A stretch of DNA of 64,000 bases, taken from Falsiroseomonas oleicola (GTDB taxonomy: Bacteria; Pseudomonadota; Alphaproteobacteria; Acetobacterales; Acetobacteraceae). The stretch is taken from NCBI RefSeq assembly GCF_019029495.1, contig NZ_JAERQM010000002.1, positions 434,001 through 498,000 on the forward strand, given 5' to 3'. This document shows, in pieces, positions 26,597 through 36,278 of this stretch; the first letter of the stretch is position 1, and each line of letters begins with the position of its first letter. A program made the position numbers and the translations under genes. The notes beneath the pieces were generated by a model. That model worked only from the letters and a program-made list of their open reading frames with translations. It ran no database searches and had not been told where the DNA came from.

Positions 26597-29248
26597 ATGG
26601 TGGCTGTGGACCTGAAATCCGTCGTCGGTCGCCTGAGCGATCTCTGCCGCAGGCAGGTGGAAGCCGCCGCCGGGCTGACGCTGTCGCGCAGCCACTACAA
26701 TGTCGAGATCGAGCATGTGCTGCTGAAGCTGGTGGAAACGCCTGGCAGCGACATCGCCCATGCGCTGCGCAAGCTGGAGGTCGATGCCGGCAAGGTCGCC
26801 GGGGAACTGACCAGGGCGCTCGACCGGCTGCGCACCGGCAATGCCCGCGCGCCCGCTCTGTCGCCCGACATCGTGGCCTGGTTGCGGGAGGCCTGGCTGA
26901 TCGCCTCGCTGGAGGCGAATGCCACGCGGATTCGCAGCGGCCATCTGCTGGCGGCGCTGCTGGCCGATGATGCGCTGGCGCGCACGCTGCGTGACAGTTC
27001 CGCGACGCTGGCCGCCGTCCCGCCGGACCGCGTGCGGCGCAACCTCACCGATCTCACCAGCGGCAGCGACGAGGCCGGGCAGGCGGAAGCGACGGCCGCC
27101 GCGCCGGGTGCCGCGCCCGCCGCCGGCGCGCCGCGTGGCGACGGTCCGCTCGAACAATTCTGCACCGACCTGACGGCGCAGGCGAAGGCGGGAAAAATCG
27201 ACCCGATCCTCGGTCGCGATGCGGAAATCCGCCAGATGGTGGATATCCTGACGCGCCGCCGTCAGAACAACCCGATCCTCACCGGGGAGCCCGGCGTCGG
27301 CAAGACCGCGGTGGTGGAGGGGCTCGCCTTGCGCATCGCCCAGGGCGACGTGCCGGCGGCGCTGCGCAATGTGAAGCTGATGTCGCTCGACCTCGGCCTG
27401 CTGCAGGCGGGCGCCGGCGTGAAGGGCGAATTCGAGAATCGACTCAAGGGTGTCATCGACACGGTGAAGGCCTCGCCGACGCCGATCGTGATGTTCATCG
27501 ACGAGGCGCATACGCTGATCGGCGCCGGCGGCCAGGCCGGGCAGAACGATGCTGCGAATCTGCTGAAGCCCGCGCTGGCGCGTGGCGAGCTGCGCTGCGT
27601 CGCTGCCACCACCTGGGCCGAATACAAGAAGTACTTCGAGAAGGACGCCGCCCTGACCCGCCGCTTCCAGGTGGTGAAGGTGGAGGAGCCGTCGGAGCCG
27701 CTGGCCATGGCCATGCTGCGCGGCCTGGTCGCGACGCTGGAGAAGCACCACGGCGTGCGCATCCTGGACGAGGCGATCACCGATGCGGTGAAGTTGTCGG
27801 CGCGCTTCATCCCCTCGCGGCAATTGCCCGACAAGGGCGTGTCGCTGCTGGACACAGCCTGCGCCCGCGTGTCGATGAGCCAGGCCTCCATCCCCGCGCC
27901 GATCGAGGATCGCACGCGCCGGCTGGAGATGATCGCGACGGAACTCGGCGCGGTGGGCCGCGAATCCGCCACCGGCAGCGACCACGCCACGCGCATCGCG
28001 ACGCTGGAAGCGGAGCGCACGAAGGCGGAGGCCGAGCTGGCCGAGCTGAACACGCGATGGGAGCAGGAGAAGGCGCTGGTCGCGCGGATCCGGGATCTGC
28101 GCCTGCAGGCGGAAACCGCGGCGCTGGGCCTGACGCCCGATGCGCCGCCGGTCGATGCCGCGCAGATCAAGCAGGATCTGGCGGATGCGTCGAAGGAACT
28201 GAAGACGCTGCAAGGCGAGACGCCGCTGGTGCATCCGGTGGTCGATGGCCAGGCGGTGGCGGAAGTCGTCGCGACCTGGACCGGCATTCCGGTGGGGCGC
28301 ATGGTCTCCGACGAGATCAAGACCGTGCTCAACCTGAAGCAGAAGCTGATGGAGCGCGTCGTCGGCCAGGACCATGCGCTGGACGCCATCGCCCAGGCCA
28401 TCCGCACCAGCCGCGCCGGCCTGACCGATCCGCGCAAGCCGATCGGCGTCTTCCTGATGGCCGGCACCTCCGGCGTCGGCAAGACGGAAACCGCGCTGGC
28501 GGTGGCCGATCTTCTCTATGGCGGTGAGCAGAACCTCACCGTCATCAACATGAGCGAGTTCAAGGAGGAGCATAAGGTCTCGCTCCTCATGGGCTCGCCG
28601 CCCGGCTATGTCGGCTATGGCGAGGGCGGCGTGCTGACGGAGGCCGTGCGCCGCCGTCCCTACAGCGTCGTGCTGCTGGATGAGATGGAGAAGGCCCATC
28701 CCGGCGTGCAGGACGTGTTCTACCAGGTCTTCGACAAGGGCCAGATGAAGGACGGGGAGGGGCGGGACATCGACTTCCGCAACTGCGTCATCATCATGAC
28801 CAGCAATGCGGGGACCGACACCATCGCCAAGCTCTGCGCCGACCCGGACACCGCGCCGGATCCGGAGCCGTTGCGGGAGGCGCTGCAGCCCGACCTGCTG
28901 AAGGTCTTCAAGCCGGCCTTCCTGGGCCGCTGCAACACCGTCATCTACTACCCGCTGGCGGATGACATCCTGAAGAAGATCTGCGTGCTGAAGCTGCGCA
29001 GCATCGGCCGCAGGATGCAGGAGAGCTATGGCGTGCCGCTGGAATTCGACGATGCGGTGCCGGAGACCATCGTCTCCCGCTGCAAGGAGGTCGAATCGGG
29101 CGCGCGCAACATCGACAACATCCTCAGCCGCACCCTGCTGCCGGAGCTTTCGGCCGGCATATTGGGGCGCCTGGCGGAGGGTGGCGAGATAGGCCGGGTG
29201 CAGGTCGGCATCGATGATGCCGGCGGCTTCCGGTACGACCTCGGCTGA
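26597..29248 (+). CDS. tssH: T6SS ATPase TssH (ClpV)
   Basis: An 883-aa AAA+ unfoldase of the ClpB/ClpV type that strips contracted TssB/C sheaths. The N-terminal Clp domain (about 1-150) begins VGRLSDLCRRQVEAAAGLTL, typical of ClpV. AAA-1 has Walker A GEPGVGKT (about 232-239), Walker B VMFIDEAH, and a coiled-coil M domain near 420-500 (ELAELNTRWEQEKALV). AAA-2 has GTSGVGKT (about 622) and VLLDEMEKAHPG. The C-terminal region ends with ESGARNIDNILSRTLLPELS. The start at 26597 has AGGAG 11 nt upstream. It heads the plus arm; hcp follows after 66 bp. Confidence 0.97.
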   Translation: MVAVDLKSVVGRLSDLCRRQVEAAAGLTLSRSHYNVEIEHVLLKLVETPGSDIAHALRKLEVDAGKVAGELTRALDRLRTGNARAPALSPDIVAWLREAWLIASLEANATRIRSGHLLAALLADDALARTLRDSSATLAAVPPDRVRRNLTDLTSGSDEAGQAEATAAAPGAAPAAGAPRGDGPLEQFCTDLTAQAKAGKIDPILGRDAEIRQMVDILTRRRQNNPILTGEPGVGKTAVVEGLALRIAQGDVPAALRNVKLMSLDLGLLQAGAGVKGEFENRLKGVIDTVKASPTPIVMFIDEAHTLIGAGGQAGQNDAANLLKPALARGELRCVAATTWAEYKKYFEKDAALTRRFQVVKVEEPSEPLAMAMLRGLVATLEKHHGVRILDEAITDAVKLSARFIPSRQLPDKGVSLLDTACARVSMSQASIPAPIEDRTRRLEMIATELGAVGRESATGSDHATRIATLEAERTKAEAELAELNTRWEQEKALVARIRDLRLQAETAALGLTPDAPPVDAAQIKQDLADASKELKTLQGETPLVHPVVDGQAVAEVVATWTGIPVGRMVSDEIKTVLNLKQKLMERVVGQDHALDAIAQAIRTSRAGLTDPRKPIGVFLMAGTSGVGKTETALAVADLLYGGEQNLTVINMSEFKEEHKVSLLMGSPPGYVGYGEGGVLTEAVRRRPYSVVLLDEMEKAHPGVQDVFYQVFDKGQMKDGEGRDIDFRNCVIIMTSNAGTDTIAKLCADPDTAPDPEPLREALQPDLLKVFKPAFLGRCNTVIYYPLADDILKKICVLKLRSIGRRMQESYGVPLEFDDAVPETIVSRCKEVESGARNIDNILSRTLLPELSAGILGRLAEGGEIGRVQVGIDDAGGFRYDLG

Positions 29249-29314
29249 AAGGCCCCGCCGCCGAGGCAACGGAATTCGGGGAATGTTGGTCAACCACAGG
29301 CAAGGGACCGGACA

Positions 29315-29794
29315 ATGGCGATCTTCATCAAGTATGGCGACCTGAAGGGCGAGGCGACCGCCGAGGGCTACAAGGACTGGATGGAGGTCAACTCCATGCA
29401 GTGGGGCGTCGGCCGCGGCATCTCCTCCGGCGTCGGCGGCGGTTCCAAGCGCGAGGCGACGGCGCCGAGCGTGTCGGAGATCGTCGTGACCAAGACCATG
29501 GACGCGATCTCCCCGCTCATGCTGAAGGAGTCGATCGGCGGCGACGCGAAGACCGTGAAGATCGAGATGACGCAGACGGATGGCGCCGGCAAGCACGTCG
29601 CCTACCAGAAGTACATCCTGACCAACACGCTGATCAGCGGCTATTCGATCAGCAGCGGCGGTGATCGCCCCTCGGAGTCGCTGTCGTTCAACTTCACGAA
29701 GTTCGACAGCGAGTACATCAAGGTCGACGACAAGTTCAAGTCGACCACGACGGGCCATGTCATCTACGACATCTCCAACGCCAAGTCCGGCTGA
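29315..29794 (+). CDS. tssD: T6SS tube protein Hcp (TssD)
   Basis: A 159-aa Hcp, the secreted ring that forms the inner tube. Family features are the short start MAIFIKYGDLKGEAT, WMEVNSMQWGVGRGISSGVG, KREATAPSVSEIVVTKTMD and the C-terminal SESLSFNFTKFDSEYIK. AAG and other non-GC3-extreme codons are common, as expected for a highly expressed gene. It lies 66 bp after clpV and is followed by a strong intrinsic terminator, so clpV-hcp looks like a self-contained unit. Confidence 0.97.
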   Translation: MAIFIKYGDLKGEATAEGYKDWMEVNSMQWGVGRGISSGVGGGSKREATAPSVSEIVVTKTMDAISPLMLKESIGGDAKTVKIEMTQTDGAGKHVAYQKYILTNTLISGYSISSGGDRPSESLSFNFTKFDSEYIKVDDKFKSTTTGHVIYDISNAKSG

Positions 29795-29838
29795 CGTCGC
29801 CGCGCCGCGCCGGACCCCCGGCGCGGCCCCCGACCCAG

Positions 29839-29872
29839 AACGCCTCCGTCGCTATGCGACGGAGGCGTTTTG
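29839..29872 (+). terminator. Rho-independent terminator after hcp
   Basis: A perfect 14-bp stem (arms 29839-29852 and 29856-29869, starting aacgcctccgtcgc) with loop TAT, followed by ttttg-type T-run. It lies 45 bp after the hcp stop and 26 bp before the end of the opposite-strand caspase gene, and could stop transcription from both sides (the opposite strand also starts with a run of A/T next to the stem). Confidence 0.85.
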
Positions 29873-29897
29873 CTGTCGGGCACTTGGCAACGCGGGA

Positions 29898-32800
29898 TCA
29901 GCGCGGCACCAGCGCCAGCGGAAAGCTCCGCAGGTCGCGGCTGGCACTGCGGAACACCGCATCCTGGCTGTGGCGCTTCTCGGCGGCGAGCTGCGGCACG
30001 CGCCGTGTCACCCATTCGCCGAGCGCCAGCGCGCTGACGCGCCCTTCCGCATCCGTGGCCGCGCTGCCGCCCAGCGCCTCCAGCACCGCATGGGCGAAGA
30101 CGCCGTTGCGGTCGTTGTAGCTGTCCAGCGCCTCCTGCACCGAGGTGCTGGCCGCCAGCAGGAAGCGCCCCGTCTCATTGCCCAGGGCCGAAAGCTGGTC
30201 GAGGGTGAGCTGCCCGGCATGGCAGGTGTCCAGCAGCAGCAGCCCGTCGCGCGCGCGGATGCGGGCGATGGCCGCGACCAGCGCGGAATCCTCGATGCCC
30301 TGGCGCCGCAGCGCCGCCCAGTTGCTGGTATCGGTCGTGTCCTGCGGCAGGAACAGGAAGCGCTGGTCGGGCTCCGTGCGCAGGCCATGGCCGCCGAGAT
30401 AGAGCACGAAGGTATCGTTGGGCTGCGTCGTCCGCGCCACCGCCTCCAGCGCCGCCAATATGCCGCGCCGGGTCGCCTGGGCGTCGCGCAGCACCGTCAC
30501 CTCGACATCGCGGAACAGCCCGCCGGCGCGGCTGCGCAGCGCCTGCGCCACCGAATCCGCATCCGCCACCGCGAAGTTCAGGTTCAGGGCAGGGTTGGCG
30601 TAGCGGTTGATGCCGATGGCCAGCACCACCAGCCGCCCCGCGGCCGGCGGCGCCGCCTCGCCCGCCCGGCGCAGATCCAGCGCGGGCCCTTCGGTGAACA
30701 GCGTGCGATCCTCGGCATAAAGCCGGGTGGCGATGCGATTCGCGCCGGGGTCGAGCGGCACCTCCGCCTCCAGCACCCCGCCTTGCGCCGCGCCGCGCGT
30801 CTCCGCTCGGGCGGCGATGCGGTCATTCACCAGCACATCCAGCGGGCCGAGTCCCAGGCCCCGATCGGTGGTGCCGAAGCGCAGCCGCAGCGCGGTGGCG
30901 CCGGCCGGCAGGTCGCGCGCATTCCATGCGACCGGCATGCAGTCTTCTCCCACCACGGCGCAGGCATCTTGCGCGGCAAGTTGCGGCAGGCGTCCGACCC
31001 TTTCGCGGATCGCGCCGAGCTGGGCCAGCCGGGCGCGGGCCGGCGCGCCGTCGCCTGCGATGCGCCCGCGCACGGCGGCGGGGGCATAGAGCGCGCGATA
31101 GGCCTGGCGGAAGCTGGCCCATTCGGGGGTCTGGGCGCGGCCGCCATTCAGGTGCAGCCCCACCAGTTCCTGACCGCCATTCGGCGCGTGGTCGAACAGC
31201 CCCTCCGGCGTCCAGAGAACCCAGCGCCGGGATTCGGCGTGGATGAACAGCGCCGCCAGTTCGGTGATCTCGCCGGCCCCGATCCGCCACCAGCGCAGCG
31301 TGCCGTCGCCCAGCGCGCCGACCGCGATATCGCCGGCCAGGGTCAGGCCCCAGACCGCGCCCGGCACCTGCAGGCTCGCCTGCGGCCGGCCCTGCGCGTC
31401 GAACAGGCGCAGATGGTTGTCGGTGCCGAGCAGCAACCCGGTATCGCCCTCCCGCAGGGCCAGGCTGCGGGCGAATTCGCCGGCGCCCAGCGCCAGCGGC
31501 GTGCGGCCCAGGCGCGGGCGGTTGGCATTCTGCCAGTCGCTCACCGCCAGCCGCGCGCTTTCGGTCCGCGCCGTGACGAAGCCGGACGTCTCGGCCGGGC
31601 CGAGGCTGCCCGCCAGCGCGTCGAAGACCAGCGGCGCGGCGCCCGGTCGCAGCGCCAGGCGCAGCCGCGTGCCGTCCGGCGACACGGCGATGGCCGCGCC
31701 GGTCGCCCGGAAATCCGCCCCCGGCGGCCGCGGCGCGATGGCGAGGTGCCCATCCGGCGCCAGCATGCCCCAGCCCGGATCGGCCGCGGCGAAGGCCAGA
31801 CCGCCGCCGGGCAAAGGCAGCAGATGCGCGATGGCATCCCGCGCGGCCGGGATATCGGTGAAGGCGCCGAGCCCGTAGTCGCCCCAGCGGCGGATGACGA
31901 AGTCGCGCCGCGCACTTTCCGCCGCGCCACCCGGCACCACGACGCCACGCGCGCCGGCTGGCGCGACGACGCCGCGCGCGGTGGCCGGTGACACGGCGCG
32001 CCGCGCATAGCCGGCCGCGTGAAGCTGCACGCCGCCGCGCCCATCCATCGCCCAGGCCACCGCCGGCAGGCCCTCACCGGCCAGCCCCGTGACATCGGGG
32101 CTGAAGACGGCGCGCAGGTCGGCCGCCGCCAGCACCTCCACCCGCAGCCGGTCCTCGAACCCCACCGCCAGCAGCCCGCCATCGGGCGACCAGGCCAGGC
32201 CGAAGGGCCGGGCATTGGCCAGCGGCACACGCTCCGCCAGCTTGCGGCCGTTCGAATCATAAATGCGCAGCCGGCCATCGGCGCCGCTCGCCGCCAGTCG
32301 CGCGCCCTGCGGTTCGAAGGCCACCATGCGGGCCGGGCCCGTGAAGCCGGTATCCTCCCACAGCGCCGTGCCATTGCTGGCGTTCCAGACGCGGATGCCG
32401 GCGCGCCCGCCGAGTGCCGCCGCCAGCCGCGTGCCGTCGGCGGAGACGGCCAGATGCTGCACCGGCGCCGGCAGGCCGGGCAGGCGGGCCAGCATGCGGC
32501 CGGTCGCGGTGTCGAACAGATAGATGGCGAAGCTGCGATCCCAGGCGGCGCCGGTATAGCCGGCGACGAAGGCGCGGCGCCCATCCGGCGTCAGCGCCAC
32601 GGCATAGAGCTCGCCCTCCGCCTCCGGCGCGATGGGCGGGCGCAGCACGGCGCGCAGCGTGCCCTCCGGCAGGTCCCAGAGCCGCAGCGTCTTGTCGTCG
32701 GAGACGCTGGCCAGCACGCGCCCCACCGCATCGGTGGCCAGCCGCGCCACGGGCGCGGTATGCGCCGCCGCCTCCACCCGCAGGAAGGGTTGCTGGGGCG

Positions 32801-32924
32801 GGTCCTGGGCGCGCGCCGCGCCGGCCATCGCGGTCAGCAGCAGCAGAAGCAGAAGCCGCGCGACGCGGCGCGGATCGCTGAGGCCCGTCCTGTCCATGGC
32901 GGGCCACCTTCGATGCGCGGTCAT
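29898..32924 (-). CDS. Secreted WD40-repeat caspase-family (C14) peptidase
   Basis: A 1008-aa protein with a predicted Sec signal (VARLLLLLLLTAMAGAARAQ, about residues 21-40), a long beta-propeller region of WD40-like repeats (about 45-570; e.g. DDKTLRLWDLPEG, ADGRLRIYDSNGRK, GDGTLRWWRI), a linker beginning RWVLWTPEGLFDHAPNGGQE, and a C-terminal caspase domain. The catalytic dyad is present: H846 (LYLGGHGLR) and C901 (LLLDTCHAGQL). It would act in the periplasm or outside. It is on the strand opposite to the flanking hcp and vgrG. I take the start at 32924 because of GGGAGG 7 nt upstream; 32897 is the alternative. The substrate is unknown. Confidence 0.88.
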   Translation of the reverse strand: MTAHRRWPAMDRTGLSDPRRVARLLLLLLLTAMAGAARAQDPPQQPFLRVEAAAHTAPVARLATDAVGRVLASVSDDKTLRLWDLPEGTLRAVLRPPIAPEAEGELYAVALTPDGRRAFVAGYTGAAWDRSFAIYLFDTATGRMLARLPGLPAPVQHLAVSADGTRLAAALGGRAGIRVWNASNGTALWEDTGFTGPARMVAFEPQGARLAASGADGRLRIYDSNGRKLAERVPLANARPFGLAWSPDGGLLAVGFEDRLRVEVLAAADLRAVFSPDVTGLAGEGLPAVAWAMDGRGGVQLHAAGYARRAVSPATARGVVAPAGARGVVVPGGAAESARRDFVIRRWGDYGLGAFTDIPAARDAIAHLLPLPGGGLAFAAADPGWGMLAPDGHLAIAPRPPGADFRATGAAIAVSPDGTRLRLALRPGAAPLVFDALAGSLGPAETSGFVTARTESARLAVSDWQNANRPRLGRTPLALGAGEFARSLALREGDTGLLLGTDNHLRLFDAQGRPQASLQVPGAVWGLTLAGDIAVGALGDGTLRWWRIGAGEITELAALFIHAESRRWVLWTPEGLFDHAPNGGQELVGLHLNGGRAQTPEWASFRQAYRALYAPAAVRGRIAGDGAPARARLAQLGAIRERVGRLPQLAAQDACAVVGEDCMPVAWNARDLPAGATALRLRFGTTDRGLGLGPLDVLVNDRIAARAETRGAAQGGVLEAEVPLDPGANRIATRLYAEDRTLFTEGPALDLRRAGEAAPPAAGRLVVLAIGINRYANPALNLNFAVADADSVAQALRSRAGGLFRDVEVTVLRDAQATRRGILAALEAVARTTQPNDTFVLYLGGHGLRTEPDQRFLFLPQDTTDTSNWAALRRQGIEDSALVAAIARIRARDGLLLLDTCHAGQLTLDQLSALGNETGRFLLAASTSVQEALDSYNDRNGVFAHAVLEALGGSAATDAEGRVSALALGEWVTRRVPQLAAEKRHSQDAVFRSASRDLRSFPLALVPR

Positions 32925-33002
32925 CGCCTGCCTCCCCTGTGCCGGTCATGCGTGGCGGCGCAGGGTGGCATCGCGCGCCTGCCGGCGGAAGCAGGCTTGC
33001 CC

Positions 33003-34043
33003 TCAGGTCGCCAGCTCGAATCCCTGGCCCTGCTGCGCCAGGCGGTCCGCCGTGCCGACGCTCTCGGCGAAATTGTCGCGCCGGGCGATGTTGCTGGCGG
33101 CCAGGGAGCGCACATCGCCGCCCTCCGCCACGGCCGGCCGCGCGGCCAGGCTGCGCGCTTCCGGGAAGGCGCTGGCCGGGGCATAGCCGCGCAGGCCGGA
33201 GGCGGTTTCGACCTGGGCATAGCCATTGCGCGCCGGGCGCAGCGTCACTCTTTCGCGGGCGGAGACGGCCGCGACTTCCGGCGCGCCGGCATCGGGGCGC
33301 AGCCGCAGCTTCACCTCGCCGCGCGCGGCGGCCGGGATGGTGCGGGACGGCGCCTGCGCCATCTGCTTCGCTTCCGGCGCCACCGTGTCGATCGCCGTGT
33401 CGAATTCGGCGCCGCGCCGGGTGATCTGGGTGTTGATGGTCTGGGCCAGTTGCACGTCGCGCTGGGTGCGGGCGCGCAGATTGTCCATCGCCGCCTGGGC
33501 CTGCGGCCGGGCCAGACGACCGTTGGCGGCGTCGGCGCGAATTTGCTGGGCGCTGCGGAAGCGGCAATCCATCAGCTGGTCGAAGGCGATCTGGGTGCGG
33601 TCGAGCTGGGCGTTCTCCGCCGCCAGGTCGGTGGCGATCGCCTGGTTCAGCGAGGCCTGGTCGGCGGCCTGCTGCTGCCGGGCGGAGAGGTAGCCGAGCG
33701 TGCCACCCGTCAGGCCGCCCGCCACCGCGCCGATGCCCGCGCCGGCGGCGATGCCGCTGCCGCGCTGGCCGGTCGCCGCCGCCAGCAACCCGCCGAGCAC
33801 CGCGCCGCCGACCGCGCCCATGGCGGCACCGCGCAGAATGTCCTCGCCGAAGAAATTGCCGGTGCTGTCCAGCGCCACGAGCTGGGTGCGGCAGGCATCG
33901 CCGTCATCGGCGCCGATCCGCCCCTCCCGCGTCGTCACGCAGGCGCTGAGCAGCGCGGCGGCGGTCAGCAGCGACAGGCCGCGGCGCCAGGGGGAACCGA
34001 TGGAGGGCGGCGGTGTGTGGCGATATGCGATGGCGCGCGGCAT
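33003..34043 (-). CDS. Lipoprotein with glycine-zipper and SH3-like domain
   Basis: A 346-aa putative lipoprotein. The signal ends in the lipobox LLSAC (C35), followed by a glycine-zipper segment (GAAMGAVGGAVLGGLLAAAT, GIAAGAGIGAVAGGLTGGTL, about 75-120) that often inserts in membranes. Next come a helical, coiled-coil-like region (about 125-220), then an SH3b-like domain (GEVKLRLRPDAGAPEVAAVS, RERVTLRPARNGYAQVETAS, GLRGYAP) that could bind cell wall. The C-terminal tail is low in structure. It sits between the caspase and vgrG. It has none of the TssJ beta-sandwich features, so I do not call it TssJ. The exact function is unknown. Confidence 0.7.
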   Translation of the reverse strand: MPRAIAYRHTPPPSIGSPWRRGLSLLTAAALLSACVTTREGRIGADDGDACRTQLVALDSTGNFFGEDILRGAAMGAVGGAVLGGLLAAATGQRGSGIAAGAGIGAVAGGLTGGTLGYLSARQQQAADQASLNQAIATDLAAENAQLDRTQIAFDQLMDCRFRSAQQIRADAANGRLARPQAQAAMDNLRARTQRDVQLAQTINTQITRRGAEFDTAIDTVAPEAKQMAQAPSRTIPAAARGEVKLRLRPDAGAPEVAAVSARERVTLRPARNGYAQVETASGLRGYAPASAFPEARSLAARPAVAEGGDVRSLAASNIARRDNFAESVGTADRLAQQGQGFELAT

Positions 34044-34292
34044 GAGCGGGAACCCATTCGGGATTGTGGGACCGAGCCTATCAGCCCATCGCGCATGGGG
34101 CGATGACCGCCCCGTTCCCCGCATTGCGCGTGCGACGCAACACTGTTGCGGGGTGTTGCGCCGGGTGGCGCGCTCGCTTCCTATGGCGGCCAAGCCTGTC
34201 TATCTTGCAGGTCGCGCGGCGCGTCCCAGGTCGCCCGCAATGCGGTTCGACCCGTGCGTATCCACCGGGCGGTGAGGGAGGTCTTGAACGGG
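34044..34292. promoter_or_regulatory. Divergent intergenic region upstream of vgrG
   Basis: About 250 bp between the divergent lipoprotein gene and vgrG. It must hold the start signals of the second plus-strand T6SS unit (vgrG to pppA) and of the lipoprotein. GGGAGG at about 34276 precedes the vgrG start. No operator or sigma motif is recognisable to me. Confidence 0.45.
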
Positions 34293-36278
34293 ATGGAGCC
34301 TCCGCGACTACTCGGCATCAAGTCGCATCTTCCCGACCGCGCCCTGCTGGCCGTGCGACTCGCCGTGACCGAGGAGCTGGGCCAGCCCTATACGATCGAG
34401 GCCGATGTGCTCGGCGACGATCCCAACCTGCTGCCGAAGGACATGCTGGCCAAGGAGGTCTGCCTGACCGTGACGCAGCGCGGACCCTCGCCGCTGACGC
34501 GTCACTTCCACGGCGTCATCGCCGAATTCCGGCGCCTCGGCCCCGGGGCGGGTGGCCGCATGGCCTATCGGCTGATCGCGGTGCCGGGCCTCTGGCGGCT
34601 CGGCCTGCGCCGCAACTGCCGCATCTTCCAGGACAAGTCCGTGCAGGACGTCGTCACCCAGGTGCTGGAGGATCACGGCCTGCCCGCGCCGAAGTGGAGC
34701 ATGCTGCCCGACTTCGAGCCGATGCCCTACTGCACCCAGTTCAACGAGACCGACCTGCACTTCGTCTCCCGCCTGCTGGAGGAGCACGGCCTCAGCTACT
34801 ACTTCACCCACACGGCCTCCGGCCATGAGATGGGCGTGGCGCATACGGCGCAGGGCTTTCCGCAGTTCCCGGGCGGCGAGGTGGTGGCCGAACACGCCTC
34901 CACCGCGCTCGATGAGCTGAGCGGCTGGCACCGCGTCAACCGCATGCGCAGCCTCGGCGTCGTGCTCGACGACATGGACGACGAGCGCAGCAAGCCGTCT
35001 GAAGTGCTGCACCAGGCGCGGCCAACCCGGAACTTCCTGGAGGAGCCGCCGATGTGGGACGGCGCCGAGGTCTTCCACTGGCCCGGCGGCAACAGCACGC
35101 GGCCCGGCACCGACACGGCCGAGGTGGCGATGGGCGCGATGGAGGCGGCCTCCGAGGCCTATGCCGCCCTGGCGCGCGACCCGCGGCATTGCGCCGGGCT
35201 TCGCCTGACCGTCGGCGTCCGGCGGGAGGATGGCTCGCTGCTGACCCGCCAGTACCTGGAGACGGGGGTGCGGCACGAGGCGCAGGACATGTCCGGCATC
35301 ACGGCCGGCGCCGGCGGGACCGAGAACTACTCATCCTCCGTCATGCTGGTCCTCGCCTCCCGCGTCTGGATGCCGCAGCCGCGCCATCCGCGCCCGATGA
35401 TGCCGGGGATGCATTCGGCCAAGGTCACCGGGCCGAAGGGCGAGAAGATCCATCTCGACGAATTCGGCCGGGTGAAGCTGCGCTTCCGCTGGGACCGCTG
35501 GGCGGAGGATGACGATACCTCCTCCATCTGGGTGCGCGTCATGCAGACCGCGGCCGGCGCCTGGGGCGGCACCTGGTTCCCGCCGCGGGTGGGGGATGAG
35601 GTGCTGGTCGCCTTCCTCGATGGCGATCCCGACCGGCCGATCGTCGTCGGCTCCGTCTATGGCAAGGATGCGCCGCCGCCCTTCAAGCCCGGCACGAACA
35701 AGGCGCAGAGCGGCATCCTGACGCGCAGCTACAAATCCGACAGCGCGGCGGATGCCAACATGCTGCGCTTCGAGGACAAGAAGGGCAGCGAGGACATCAC
35801 GCTGCATGCGCAGAAGAACCTGACGGTCGAGGTCGAGAACGACGAGAAGCGCACGATCGGCCACAACCAGACGGAGGTGGTGCAGAACGCCCGCACCGTG
35901 ACGGTGAAGGATGCGGACGACACGCTGACACTGGAAAAGGGCAGCCGCAGCGAAACCATCAAGATGGGCAATGATTCACTGGCCATCGAGATGGGCAACC
36001 GTGACACCGTGCTGAAAATGGGAAACGACAGCACGCAACTGCAACTCGGCAATCTCTCGATCAAGTGTGACCTCGGCGCTATCACGCTGGAGGCGATGCA
36101 GTCGATCACGCTGAAGGTCGGGCAGTCCTCCCTCGTCGTGGACCAGGCCGGCATCACGCTGAAGGGCCTGCTGATCAGCAGCGAGGCGCAGCTCATGCAC
36201 AAGACCAAGGGGCTGATGGTGCAGGAGAAGGCGGATACCCTGCTCCAGACCGAAGGTCTGCTGGTGATGATCAACTGA
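34293..36278 (+). CDS. tssI: T6SS spike protein VgrG (TssI)
   Basis: A 661-aa spike protein. The gp27-like part (about 1-370) holds YTIEADVLGDDPNLLPKDML, YCTQFNETDLHFVSRLLEEH and GLSYYFTH. The gp5 OB-fold follows (HSAKVTGPKGEKIHLDEFGR, VKLRFRWDRW, SSIWVRVMQTAAG, GGTWFPPRVGDEVLVAFLDG, DPDRPIVVGSVY). The C-terminal triangular beta-helix has repeating KMGNDS/EMGNRD/KMGNDS units (about 560-600). It ends without a toxin extension, so it is a structural rather than evolved VgrG. The start at 34293 follows GGGAGG; TTG at 34284 is possible. It overlaps the next gene as TGATG. Confidence 0.96.
   Translation: MEPPRLLGIKSHLPDRALLAVRLAVTEELGQPYTIEADVLGDDPNLLPKDMLAKEVCLTVTQRGPSPLTRHFHGVIAEFRRLGPGAGGRMAYRLIAVPGLWRLGLRRNCRIFQDKSVQDVVTQVLEDHGLPAPKWSMLPDFEPMPYCTQFNETDLHFVSRLLEEHGLSYYFTHTASGHEMGVAHTAQGFPQFPGGEVVAEHASTALDELSGWHRVNRMRSLGVVLDDMDDERSKPSEVLHQARPTRNFLEEPPMWDGAEVFHWPGGNSTRPGTDTAEVAMGAMEAASEAYAALARDPRHCAGLRLTVGVRREDGSLLTRQYLETGVRHEAQDMSGITAGAGGTENYSSSVMLVLASRVWMPQPRHPRPMMPGMHSAKVTGPKGEKIHLDEFGRVKLRFRWDRWAEDDDTSSIWVRVMQTAAGAWGGTWFPPRVGDEVLVAFLDGDPDRPIVVGSVYGKDAPPPFKPGTNKAQSGILTRSYKSDSAADANMLRFEDKKGSEDITLHAQKNLTVEVENDEKRTIGHNQTEVVQNARTVTVKDADDTLTLEKGSRSETIKMGNDSLAIEMGNRDTVLKMGNDSTQLQLGNLSIKCDLGAITLEAMQSITLKVGQSSLVVDQAGITLKGLLISSEAQLMHKTKGLMVQEKADTLLQTEGLLVMIN

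Noticed and set aside
26561-29758. A 1065-residue minus-strand open frame opposite clpV and hcp
   Set aside because: Shadow of tssH/hcp; low-complexity His/Arg/Gln-rich translation and no ribosome site or family motif.
33003-34043. Lipoprotein as the missing TssJ
   Set aside because: It is much longer than TssJ, and its glycine-zipper, coiled-coil-like and SH3 parts do not fit the small TssJ beta-sandwich.
34293-36278. VgrG as an evolved spike with C-terminal toxin
   Set aside because: The protein ends in the beta-helix and a short tail with no extra domain.
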